64,000 nucleotides of DNA, taken from Parascedosporium putredinis (lineage: Eukaryota; Ascomycota; Sordariomycetes; Microascales; Microascaceae). Shown here in pieces: positions 11,181 through 22,214 of the stretch. The notes under the pieces were generated by a model, which had not been told where the DNA came from, ran no database searches, and worked only from the letters and a program-made list of their open reading frames with translations. How positions within the stretch are numbered: position 1 is the first letter of the stretch; each line of letters starts with the position of its first letter. A program made the position numbers and the translations under genes. The stretch spans positions 3,100,001 to 3,164,000 of the forward strand of contig CASHTG010000001.1 in the NCBI GenBank assembly GCA_949357655.1. Reading direction: 5' to 3'.

Positions 11181-11788
11181 CCGGGCCCTCAACAGAGATG
11201 ATTGGCCTGGTTGGTCCGCTTTTGGAAGGAAGCTGGGAGGAACTATAATATGTGCTTGCTGTTGAAAATTAGGTACTTTCTGGGTGGCAAAATATAGGCT
11301 GGAGTTTGGCAACGAGCAAGGCTCCTTGGCGTCAAAGAAGAAGCTCAGTGAACGTGGTGCATCGTCGTTTAATACGTCATATTGGAATTGACAGAATAGC
11401 ATCTTTTATCCCTTCACTTTCCGAGATTGATGCTGAATGTGCTTACATATGGGGAGATGAAGAACGGGACGGCAACGATGCAAGATGCTTAGCAGATAGA
11501 GAACCTACTTGCAAGTAGCGTCACGTTCGAGAATTTCTAACAAGATGAGACCAGGCGACCTACTCGAGGGTTTAATCGAGGAAGAAAGTGTACATATAGG
11601 TCAAGGTAAAAAAAAAAAAACTAGCCTCATGTTGGTGGCATGGGGCAACACTCCAAGAAAAGATGCGATGCAAGATGTTCTTAATCTCTACTAATATAAA
11701 ACAGCCCCAGTCAAGCTCAATGCCAACGCCCGCAAAACCCGGTGGAAATACATTTTCGGAACGAGACAGATTTTCTACAACTTATGCT
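11181..11788. other. Convergent intergenic region
   Basis: Shared 3' space of the hexokinase and Cef1 genes. It includes a 12-13 base A-run near 11609. No gene seen. Confidence 0.5.
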
Positions 11789-14249
11789 TTAATAAACACC
11801 GTTTGTCCCGGCCGTTAGCCCGGCAAGCTCGTCTCGGAGTCGCCTGTACTCTTCCTGAGCCTCCCTCTCCCTGCGGCTCACGAAGCTGACCTCTTCTGCG
11901 AGGGTCTCGAGGCGCCGCGAGATAGTCACCTCTTCGGATACGGCCAGGGTCTTGAAGGCTCCGAGGGCATTCTCCGCCTTGACGATATCGCGCGCAACTT
12001 GGGTGATGCGATCGCGCAGCACCTTTTGGCGCTTCTGGTAGCCGCCAAAGTGAAGGGCAAGCTTCTTCTCTAACTTAGCATTTTGCTCCGCCGTGAGCTG
12101 GATTTCGTCTTGAACGGCCTATTAAAGAAGTGTTAGCTGCAACCTTTTCCCTCGTCCGAGAACCAACAAAAAAAAGAAAGAAAAAGAAAAGAAAGGTGGA
12201 TTAAATGAAGACGGGAAGCAACGAGAGAGGGGAATCGGGGATGAAGCTTACGTTGAAGGTTTGGGTCACTGCGGCGACCTTGACATCGTCATCATCGTCC
12301 TCGTAACACCCGAGTCCGAGGAGAATGGCGTTCTTGCTGCGTGCCTCGAAACTCTTCTGAATATCCTCGAGGCTGGGAATCGGGGGTGTTTCGAGCATGA
12401 TCTGGAGGCCCGCTTCCGCTAGGGCGTCGTCGCTTATAGTCTGGAGAGCCGGAGCTTTACCAACCACCTTGATTCCTTGTACGGGATACTTGACTGCATC
12501 GTGCGCCATCAGAGCGGCGGCTTCCTTGGCAATCAGAGCATCGGGGATTCTGCCTCAAGGTCGATCTTGGCAAGCAGCTGTGACACGTTGATGAGCATTG
12601 GCCGCGGCAGGCCTTTTGCATGACTTGGGTTCTTCTCCTGCGCTCTAGCGCCTCGCGAGCCTCGCGAATGTCCCTTTCTCGACGGTCCCTCTCAGCGGCG
12701 TCCTCTTCTTGCACCTCGTCACCGTCGCCAATATCTGCCTGTTCCTCGGGAAGCTCTAGTTCCCACTCCGAATCCTTGGGTTTGGGGAGCGAAGAAAGCC
12801 CCTGCCGTAGTTGCTGGCGCACTGCGAGGTTGTGCATCTTGACGTCGCGGGGGTGGCTGATGCCAAGGACGCGCCGTCTTCAGCGTTCAGGGCAAAGGTG
12901 TCGCGCGGAGTGCGCATCGGTGTCTCTCCTGACCGGGCGGGCGTCGCGCCAACGCCATTTTGCGCGGTCCGCAGGGGAGTCGCGAGGGGTTTGGCGTCGC
13001 GATGACTTGCTTTCGAGGGGCGATGCCATCGAAACCTGTCGAGGCCACACCTTCGTGAAGCGGGGTGTTCTCGCCGCCTAGAAGAGACGATTGGGTCTGG
13101 GTAAGAGCTCGGATATTTCGTATTTCATTCGCGATGTGATCCTCCTGAGGGGCGCCATGGGCGTCCGGATCGGCGCCGAGGTGTTGAGGGTTGTGTAGTC
13201 GCTAATGAGACCACGGGTTGCGGCATTCTCGCTCTCCCGAGCCGTCATGCTCGCTCTCTCTCCCATAACACCCATCTTGACAATCTCTTCCAGCTCGCCA
13301 TCGCTGACTTGCGGGGTTGGGAGAACGAGGGCACGGCGCTTGCTACTCTGCTCCGCTTCTCGTATGCGCTGCATCTGACCGGCTTTGATGGCGGCCTGAG
13401 TCGAAGCGGATTGGCCATCCTTGTCATCTTTGCGCCTCTTTCGGTCGGTGCTGCTCTCGTCCTCCCCTTGCGTTTCGAGGCGAGCTGGACCTTTCGGGGG
13501 TCGAAATTGGCACGTTGGTGTTCGTTGCGGGACATCTCGTCGTTGGTATCGTAGAAACCAGGTGCGGCCTTCTTTTCAAAGGGGATATCGGCGTTGTAGT
13601 CCATCTGGCCCTTCTTCCGCGTGGTGATCTTGACATTGATGCCGGCAGCCTTGAGCTCCCTTCTCTTCTGGAGGGTCGCCAGGCGGCGCGACTCCTCTTG
13701 CTGCCTCTCCCTCGCCTTTCTCTTGGCCTTCTTACCCTGCGTATTGGCGAGGCGCGCACGTGCTTCGCTCAACATCTCTTTCTCATCTTCGTCGAGATCG
13801 ATGGTATCTGGTCGGGCCGGCCTTGTTTCGGGGTCGGGATCGAGTTCGCCAGGGCGGAGTTTGCGCACATCCTCGGCGGTGGGCGCAGCCGTCTCCGAAT
13901 CGGCTCCCGTAAGACTGAGGCCTTCGCGGGCTTCGGCTTCGTCGAGAAGTTTCTGATAGCGTTCGAGGCATTGGTTCGCAGTTCGGCCTACAATATGCGC
14001 GATGGTCTTCCATTGCGTGGGCATGAGCTTGGCGATGTGCAGGAGCTTCTCATCCTCCTCGCGACTCCATTCGATCTTCTTGATGCTGGGGTCGAGCCAT
14101 TCGTTCCAACGCGCCTTGCACTGCTTCGGCGTCTTGCGGGCAAGCAACGATGACACGCGAGCCCACTGGTTAAGTCCATATTTGGACACGGACGCCTTGA
14201 GGATTTCATCCTCGATATTCGTCCACACACCTCCCTTGACGACGGGCAT
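11789..14249 (-). CDS. cef1: Pre-mRNA splicing factor Cef1/Cdc5 (Myb repeats)
   Basis: Core component of the Prp19-associated (NTC) spliceosome complex in the nucleus. Exons 12252-14249 and 11789-12118 with a 133-nt intron. The N terminus has two Myb repeats: GGVWTNIEDEILKASVSKYG..WARVSSLL and WSREEDEKLLHIAKL..WKTIAHIVGRTANQCLERYQ, within residues 5-105. Then come a basic helical region (KKAKRKARERQQEE), the conserved DYNADIPFEKKAAPGFYDT, a proline/threonine-rich part, and a C-terminal coiled coil ending GTNGVY. At least six frame breaks interrupt it, all repaired by one base in a run: near 13464-13467, 13102, 12986-12989, 12863-12864, 12612-12613 and 12543-12546. Restoration joins segments such as DVKMHNLAVRQQLRQGL and LPRPMLINVSQLL. 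Because the gene is essential in yeasts, sequence error is the best explanation. Confidence 0.95.
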
Positions 14250-15911
14250 ATTTGCTGGCTTGGGGAGATGGGGGTGTCCGAAAAGGATACAGGATGATGC
14301 CGCAGAATGCGTGGCGGCGATGGCGGGTTTCGTCTCGAGACCAAGTCAGTGCATGATCCTGTTGACGAACAAAATTATTTAGATGTGGTCCACTGGGTTA
14401 CTGCTTGCCTTGCCGCGTGCAGGACCCACGGCAGGGAGCTAGGAGGAAAGCTGACTCATCAATCATTTCGGTCAGTGCTCATTGGCCCCACTTATATAGA
14501 CGTACACTGAGAGTCCAAAAGGTACTCCAGGAGAGCGCAACAAGGGGAATCACCCGGAGAGGTGGGGAAATCAGCCAAAAGTCTGTATACACTTGAAATC
14601 GAGATTGTGGATAAAAATGAGAACAATGGTCTCATGACTTCCTTAATACCGATCTAGCTCCTTTCGTTAGTGATCTTGATTTGGCCCCTTCCATGACGGA
14701 ACCTTATCGATTGTGTAGAGGTGAAGAGACGGGCATATGACAAGGCAAGCGGGTGCTTAGAAATCAACCAGGCGCCCAAAGCAACATTGAAGTGTTGTCT
14801 TCAAGGAACCAAGGCACCTTGGCCTCGGTACAAGCTCCTTCTTGAGAGAGATCAATTGATTTGATCCGGTCGTCTGCCAGCCCCCACACCAATGATGATT
14901 GATATCCGATGACGGATATGCAGGCGACGGTCCCAGCAGCTGGGTTCTGAGAGAGACGGCCAATAATTCGCCTCTGCCCCCTTCCCCTTCTGCCTCTTCG
15001 GGCAATAAAAACACGTCACCCACTGCAAGCATTTGTTGTATTATTATCGGGTTTCGAAGGTTTCGACCCCATTGGAATTCGACCTTGATCACTGGTTTTC
15101 GGCCTGAGGTGGAGGAAAGGAATTGATTTGGCCCAGTGGATGTACCTTGGCAGTGTTTCGTTCGTTTCTTATCCACAAAGGTTCCCCCAGCGTAACCCAT
15201 CAATTGCTGAAGGGAAAGATAATCTGCTCCCATTCGGTTCATGGACCTTGCATGCATGTCCAATCTGCCGCTTTCTCCGACCACTACCTTCCTGTTTCTC
15301 GGATCCGCCTTGGTCGTGTCAAAAGAAAATACCAGGCACCGACTTTTCTCTGGTCTCTATTCGTTGGGAGCCATATGTGTTGTGCTCTAGTTCCAAGTTG
15401 ACTTGAAGCCCAGCAACGTCCCCCTCCTTCAAAGCTCAGACTTCAACCAGGAGTGGACTTCCGCCCGGTACCACCACTTCAGTTCCCACCCACCCCACCA
15501 GCTGCACGAACACGCCTGAGACCTGGTCTGGTCTGGTCAATGTTTTGGGCTTCCACCCGGCACCGCCCTCTTAAGTCCGATCCGTACGCTTGGGTGACGA
15601 TTCTGGTATAATACCACGACCCGCGCACCACACCCTCTCTATTACCGCCGTCCCCCATCCGCCAGTGCCGACCCACCTGAGCTTCCAGTCTTGGCCACAG
15701 CTTTCCCACTCTTTCGTCAGGCCGAGTTCCACCTTTCCTTGCCCCGGTACTAGGAGATTTGCGCAAACCTCATTTTGCGCCTACCATACCGTAACACTTC
15801 CTTTCCAGATCCAATTGACCGATCGCGCCATCGAAGAAAGCTCGCTGCGCCAGTAGTCGAGATCTCCACGCCCGTTGCCGGGCCTTGATCCCTCCGGGCT
15901 GTGTCTTCATA
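14250..15911. other. Intergenic, divergent promoters of cef1 and the MFS gene
   Basis: About 1.7 kb. Open frames present (for example 14757-15284 minus) lack recognisable motifs. A C/T-rich tract runs before 15912. No repeat or RNA gene seen. Confidence 0.5.
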
Positions 15912-18007
15912 ATGGCCGCCCTCACAAACGGCGCTGGGCGCCCTGACGATGCAGTTGGCGGGCTCCGGCCGCGTCACAATGGCGCAGACCGAGATGCTCA
16001 TGAAACGACCCGACTCCTGAACGACGACCTTGACGGGACGCGCATTGTAGAACCAATAAGGGACAGCTGGTCGGGGGCAGAAGATTTCAACGACGTCGTT
16101 TGGTGGCGTAGACCCTCTGTATGTTCTTCCGCATCCCTATTGCGCTCTCGCCGGCTCGTTCATACTGGAAGCTACTTCCCTGCGAAGAAGCAGTGCGTCG
16201 TGCGATTCGGTATCCGGGACTAACGGACCGTGGCCAAAAACAGATCTACTGGCTTATCGGACCATTCTTCCTATACACATTGGCGTTTGGAGGCATCATT
16301 GTGCCAAAACTGAACCTGTAAGACTCCTCTCGAAGCCGGAGAACGCAACGGGCGGATACCCTCTCGGGAACCCAGCTACTAACCTCGACCCCAATCTGGG
16401 GGTGGACGCAGAATCATTGATCTCATCTGCCGAGAGTACTTTGCCGACCAGACCTCCAAAGATCCCAGCTTGGTTTTCCCGCCAGTCCTCCTCGGCGGGG
16501 ACAACAAGGAATGCCAAATTCCGCCGGTGCAGAAGATGGCGGCCAAGATGACGTTGATCATGAACCTCGTGGTGGGGTTACTAAGTGCGCTTTCCGCGCC
16601 GAAGCTCGGCCAGCTGTCCGATCGGTTCGGCCGGACCAAGTGGCTCGCCCTGTCGTCGTGCGGCGGCATCCTCGCCGAAATTGTGACGATTCTCGCGGTC
16701 AAGTTCCCCAACTCGATCGACTACAGGTGGCTTATCCTCGGCGCCATGTTCGACGGCATGACCGGATCGTACACGGCTGGGACGATTCTAGGTCAATCCT
16801 ACGCCAGCGACTGCACTCCGCCTTCCAAGCGAGGGTGGCGATCGGGTACCTCCATGCCTGCCTGTTCACCGGCCTCGCGCTGGGCCCGATTTTGTCCGCC
16901 AAATTCATCAGGTTCACGGGCAATGATCTCATCTCCATCTTCTACGCCGCCCTCGCGTGCCACATCTTCTTTGTCTTGTTTGTTCTCTTCGTCCTTCCCG
17001 AGTCTGTGTCGCGCAGACGACAGCTGCTCAGCCGCGAGAAGCACGAGAAGGAGATCGAGGCCCGAGGGGGCGACGGCAGCTGGCTCAGCTCCCTGCGCCA
17101 CAAGCACCCGCTGGCGCCCTTGAAGATCCTGTACACCAAGCACCCAGGAGCGACGTCTCGGTTCCGGCTGAACATCATCTCTCTCGCCCTCATCGATATG
17201 ATTCTCCTCGGGGCCGCCATGGGCGCCGGCACTGTCGTCATTCTGTACAGCGAGTACGTTTTCAAATGGAGCAATTATGAAAGCTCGCAGTACGTCTCGC
17301 TTGTATCGACTGTTCGTGCTACCGTCCTCATGGCGGTGCTTCCTCTGATCAACTACCTATTCCGCACTCGTCCGGCCGCGCGGCGCCGGCGCCTCTCCCC
17401 GGGCCCATTGTGGAAACCAACAAGGGCTGCGACGAACTGGACCTGTGGATCATCAGGACGGCTCTCTTGTCGGATGTCATCGGAGCCCTCGGCTACTTTT
17501 TGCCAAGACAGAGGTGTTTTTCGTCATGGGCGGCATCATGACGGCGTTTGGCGGCATGGGGAGCGCGACGATTCAAGCATCGCTGACCAAGCATGTGCCC
17601 CCGGAAAAGGTTGGGCAGCTCCTGGGAGCAATCGGACTGCTCCACGGACTTGCCAGGGTGGCGGCGCCCTCATGTTTAACGGTCTCTACCATGCCACCCT
17701 AGAGACGTATCCGCAAGCGATATTCATCCTCCTCACGTCGCTTTTTGGCGTATCACTCGTGGCGAGCGCCATCGTAAAACCTCACAGTAAGACAACCCAG
17801 CAGACCGGGAAAGAAGCCTTGCTTCGTTACTCTTGCATCGGAACCCCAGGCGCTAACAATAGTTTCCATCTAGTGTACATTCGAGAGGATGTCACCCCCG
17901 CTGTCGCGGTCCCCTCAAGCCGTAACGACCCCGAGCTCCGCTGTCGAGGAGGAGCTCCTCATTTAGTAGCTCCTCACTTAGTATCTACTCTAGATGGCTC
18001 GCCTTAA
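15912..18007 (+). CDS. Major facilitator superfamily transporter
   Basis: Predicted multi-span membrane transporter; substrate unknown. Exons 15912-16118, 16244-16317, 16412-17786 and 17874-18007, all with GT-AG ends. The N-terminal ~65 residues are polar and cytosolic. Span 1 is IYWLIGPFFLYTLAFGGIIV. After a loop containing CQIPPVQ comes MFS motif A as GQLSDRFGRTKWLAL, then more hydrophobic segments (GYLHACLFTGLALGPIL, LIDMILLGAAMGAGTVVIL, and one near 17710-17775). The overall form is that of the TetA/HIAT1-like fungal group, but I would not name a substrate. Four breaks, each one base short in a run: G 16833-16835, G 17401-17403, T 17497-17501 and C 17667-17669. Restoration gives KRGVAIGYLHAC, GPIVETNKGCDELDL, YFFAKTEVFFVMGG and APLMFNGLYHATL. 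Confidence 0.88.
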
Positions 18008-19109
18008 CGCGCCACCACGCATATATTGACCTATCCTTATCCGGGGCCTCGTTATTCAAGATTTTTGCCTCTTCACCTTCGCTTTTCTTTTTTTTTCTTC
18101 CTTGTCTCGCTATTTAGAGCAAGAGCGGGGGTTGGTTCATATGGTATATACATACATCAGTGCAACTTCAATGTTGGGACATGGAGCATACTGTATTAGA
18201 GATAGACGGGGAGAAGGTGCACAGTACCGGATAGTGTCAATCTTCAGCGAGAGGCCTTTCTTTCTTTTTTCTCTTGCCCTTCTTCTGGCTTTTTTGTCTT
18301 GTTTTTGTCATGCAGCACGGGGTTGAGATCGAATTGGGAGTTTTTCTCATCTTTGACTTGGTTATTGCAAGCAAGCATTATGCCTTGGACAGGCTATAGT
18401 AAAGCAATGAATTACATTGGATTGATCGAGAATGGACCTGCGGTGCTTTCGCAACTGTGACATCAGACCGACTCGGAATGGTGGGGAGGAACATGGGGGC
18501 GGGTGGTATCTTCAATTGATCAATCAGCATGTGCAAGCATTGAATTAATTGACGTCGGGGAACCTTGATGATGGATGGCGCGACCGCGGGATTGAAAGAG
18601 ACCCAGTTGCTGGGCACTTGGATTGAAGATATTTCCCCTAATACAAGGCCCAGCCTCATCTCGATTTTCTTCCCTTTGGCAACATTGAAGATTGTTGAGC
18701 TTGAGGACTCTTGAATCTCTCAAACAAGACTGGAACCTCTTCTTCGTCTATGCCCGTCCCCGACACCTGCTGGCATTTGATCTATTGATTCAACCGGATT
18801 TCCCCAAACCTTGAAACAAGTGGGTGCCACCCAGCACCCTCAACCACCAGCTCTCCGGCAAACCAAGGAAACACGCCGCCTGCACGCGACGCACGCACGC
18901 ACGCACACGCACTCTGCATCAGGTCCCCTCTCTCCTCCTCCCCCGCCCACCTCCCCGTCCCCGCAGTAGCTCGGGGACACCAACAAAAGAAAAAGGGCTG
19001 GCTTGCCTTTCCTAGTGGTTCAGGCTTTTCCACTGCAGCCGGAGGAATGCTAGCTCGGGGGTGGGCGAGCGGACGAGTGCTGCGACCCTCGAACATCTTG
19101 CATCGCACC
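18008..19109. other. Intergenic between the MFS and HIT genes
   Basis: Contains the MFS 3' region and the HIT gene promoter, with T/C-rich stretches near 18080 and 18260-18310. Nothing gene-like seen. Confidence 0.5.
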
Positions 19110-19867
19110 ATGGCGTCCACGTCGGCACCCAGCCTGATTCACTTTGGGCCTTTTGAGGTGACCAAGCAAGTAAGTCAGACCAAGTCAATCGCTAGCAACC
19201 GATTATCTTGACAATACTCGGCTCGAACCCCCCTTTTGCCCCCTTTGGCCCCCACCAACGGGGTTCGGATCGTCTTCACATGCTCATCCGCCTTGTTCCC
19301 ACTTTTGCTATAGGTTTTCCTCACGACCTCCCACTCCTTTGCGCTCGTAAACCTCAAGCCCCTGCTCCCCGGTCACGTCCTCGTCTGTCCGCTTCGGAGG
19401 CACAAACGCCTCACCGACCTCACAACCCCCGAGATCACCGACCTCTTCACCACCGTCCAGCTCGTCCAGCGACTGCTAGCGCGGCACTACTTCCAGCCGA
19501 CGCCCACGGAGACGGGGGCCGTGATTCCCGCGCCGCCAGAGGAAGGGTCTTTTAACATTGCCGTCCAAGATGGCGCCGAGGCGGGCCAAACCGTGTCGCA
19601 CGTCCACGTCCACGTCATCCCTAGGATACGAGACGTCTCGGCCAAGGACCCTCCGGCGACGGGGATGCCCTCTACGAAAGGATGGCGACGGAGGAGGGCA
19701 ACGTAGGGGGCGCCCACTGGGATAGGGTAGAGCTGGAGGCCAAGCGGCCCGTAGGCGGAGGGGCTTTTGCCAGGATCGAGGATGCGCTGAGGCAGTCTCG
19801 ATCGCTGGAGGACATGATACGGGAGGTAGAGGTGTACAAGAAGGTGCTCAAGGATATGGGCGCGTAA
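19110..19867 (+). CDS. HNT2: Fhit-type HIT hydrolase (bis(5'-adenosyl)-triphosphatase)
   Basis: Cleaves dinucleoside polyphosphates such as Ap3A. Exon 1 is 19110-19169 (20 codons), the intron 19170-19313, exon 2 19314-19867. Family marks in order: HFGPFEVTKQVFL, SFALVNLKPLLPGHVLVCP, FNIAVQDGAEAGQTVSHV and the HIT triad HVHVHVIPR, where the central His is the nucleophile. The spacing matches Fhit, not the Hint or DcpS branches. One break sits in the G-run 19661-19664. One more G joins PATG to DALYERMATEEGNVG and leads to the conserved C-terminal helices, ending KVLKDMGA. Without it the protein would stop at about 19706, soon after the catalytic site. An AT-free start context (caccATGg) supports Met at 19110. 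Confidence 0.93.
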
Positions 19868-21253
19868 AGCGTGAGCGGAGGAATTTGAGCTGTCAACGCA
19901 TTTATGGAAGCGTTTCCTGATCTGCTTGTAGAAACAATCACCCAGACAGAAAGAAATAGACTGGTGGCCGCCGCTAGAGGCTAGGGTCGTCTGGATCCCG
20001 TAGATCCATCTCATCCACAGCCACGACGAGACCGGGCGGCTCCCTTGTGCATCATGCCTCCACTGAGCCGCCAGCAACTACAGGAAAAGTGTCTACGGAA
20101 GCCCCTCCGCTACTCCTGCGTGAAGGTATGCAGAACCCTCTATGATTAATTATATAGATAGCTCGCAGCAAGCCGTATCATCCATCTCAAGTCTAGAGCG
20201 AGCGGGAGTCCGAGCCAAGTTGGCAGAATCGTGGAGATTCAGCGATGAGATGCTGCTTCCGAGATCAAGGTCTTCCTAGCGGCTTGGTAGCTTTTTAGCT
20301 CTCTCGACAGGCCCGAGGATGAATGCGCAAGTGATCCATCGATGGTTAAACCTTTTCCAACATAGAAGTTCCTGACCGAAGCGGGGGTTTAACCCCACGC
20401 TAGCTCCGCTCCGTACTCCTAGGAGCACTTCCACATACATCCATCCATTAGATCTATGTAGCAATAAAGGTTTATGAGGAGGGAATATTGAACACAGCGG
20501 AAAACTCTGAGCCGCGTATTCCAGGGGGATGTCTTACAAGGCAACCGCGCTGGAATTTCTGGAAGGCGCATCGCTTGCCTACCTTTGTTATAACAACATT
20601 GTCCTCTTGTGATCTTACCTTCTCCTGCGGTCAATTGAGAGAGAGCGGACACTATGCTTTACATCACGCTGTTCTGCCGGCCTGCGGACAACCGGAAACG
20701 ATACCTTGCACCGCCTAGGCATTTAAACCCACGGATCCATATCCACAATGTACAAGTGTGCGTTACTGAGAAGCTATAGGCGCTGGCGGGCGATTCGACT
20801 AAGACGTATCTCGAGGAGGCGCTACGGGGAGCTCTTATCACCACATTCGCCACGACCCCGTTATTATTCTAGGTGGCGCACCCCGTGCCCTCCTTCCTAA
20901 AGTTCGGGTGCTGTCCTTCCTTATCAAGCCGATACTAGTCGCTGGGGAGTTCGTAGTGAGGCCAGTCGGCCGTCCCCCCCACAAAGATCATACATACAAT
21001 GTGCCCCTAGATGCTATTATAGTTATCTTAATCATCTCCAGTTACACTACTCTAGCTCCGCATCAGATCGTGGTGTAGGCTAGGCTAGTCGTGTGAGCAC
21101 CGTACACCAAGCATACCTCCTCCCCCTTTGATCTCTCTACTTCATCGTCCCGACTGCAGGTAGACTCAACCTTTGACCCTTCGCTCCTCTTTCCGTTGCC
21201 TACCACCTAGAGCCTCCTGGTAAATTTAGAGGTTCCCTATCTCAGCCTCAAGA
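19868..21253. other. Intergenic with a possible decayed coding relic
   Basis: No intact gene. At about 20790-21020 short open pieces in different frames (for example TYLEEALRGALITTF, then VIILGGAPRALLPKVRVL) read like protein but are cut by TAG codons and have no start. This could be an old gene remnant; I cannot name it. Positions 20055-20126 hold an ATG with 24 codons followed by a GTATGC donor-like site, unproven. Confidence 0.3.
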
Positions 21254-21576
21254 ATGACACCCGCCATCCCGTATAGAGGGTGAGTAGCGCATAGAATCTC
21301 CCCCCTGCCCTCCCCACACGCCGTAGATTCGGCGGTCTTATCTGAATGAGACCAAGTGAGCTCACTGCTGGCTGACATCTTGTGATTTCCTGCTTCCATC
21401 TACCAAGTCGCCGCGGCACCGTCCTGCTTACAGCCTCTGCTGTCACTGTTGCCTCTCTCCTCGCTCTTCGGTATCGCATGTCTGTCGCGGCCCGCGATCG
21501 GTTTCTACCGCCTTCGGCTCCTGTAGTAAGACACAACTTCCACGTAACTGTCGATCGAAGCGGCGGCGGGATCTAA
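21254..21576 (+). CDS. Small one-span membrane protein ending in RSGGGI
   Basis: Two exons, 21254-21279 and 21408-21576, joined by a 128-nt intron with a gtgagt donor and a ccaag acceptor, give 64 residues. Translation starts MTPAIPYRGRRG, then a single hydrophobic span of about 18 residues (TVLLTASAVTVASLLALR), then a polar C-terminal part with a basic patch, RHNFHVTVDRSGGGI and a stop. An N-terminal basic patch followed by one span and a longer polar tail would fit a mitochondrial inner-membrane or ER protein; that is inference. From memory, many Pezizomycotina genomes have tiny unannotated proteins with a similar SGGGI end, but I cannot verify this here. The frame is clean across the splice, and codon choice is C-rich at third positions in exon 2. 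Function unknown. Confidence 0.6.
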
Positions 21577-22214
21577 AGAAGCTGTCCCATGCGAGTGGAC
21601 AGGCTTGGCTCGTTTTGAATCTCGGCGCAATAGGTAGTGGTTACCAAGAGAACAAGCAAGTCAAGTAATCCACGGCAGCGACGACTAAATGTCGTGCTTT
21701 GACGTTCACATTTGGGGCCAGAGAGCCAATGTATTACTTATGTTCATCCTCATTAATATACCAAATTGATCCTCGACGTAGCCTTCTGTAAATGATGATT
21801 TCGAAGGATATAGAGAACAAGCCAACCCAATAAACCAAAGGCACAGGCCTCGTCCCAGACGAGTTCCAAGGAAAAAGAAACAAAAACAGGAGAGAAGCAA
21901 AACCCAACAACGCCCAGGAAAGTGCATGACTATGGCCGCCCTTCATACAATATACAGGATGCATCAACGAAAAAGGGAAAAAAAAAGAAAAGGCCGCCGG
22001 AATTGGTGGGAAAGGGAAAACGAAATAAGACAAGAAAACAGACCAAAGCATCCATGCAATGGCCAGACCCGAACACACGCACAACGCCGGCCCATGTGCC
22101 CTCACATTCAAACAAAGCCAGTCATCCCTAGACCGCCTTGAACCGTTACCTCAACGTCGGGAAACGGACTCCTGTTGCAGGGTCGGGGTGCAAATAAGAC
22201 TAGTCCACGCGGTC
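21577..22214. other. Convergent intergenic region
   Basis: Shared 3' space of the small membrane gene and yvc1. It has A-rich patches near 21970-22060. Hydrophobic minus-strand open frames here come from that A-richness and are not supported as genes. Confidence 0.45.

Noticed and set aside
19487..20077. 196-codon minus-strand open frame
   Set aside because: Covers the HIT gene in antisense, and the HIT motif fixes the plus strand.
21706..22131. Hydrophobic minus-strand open frames
   Set aside because: Caused by A-rich plus-strand sequence. Phe/Leu-rich with no conserved feature.
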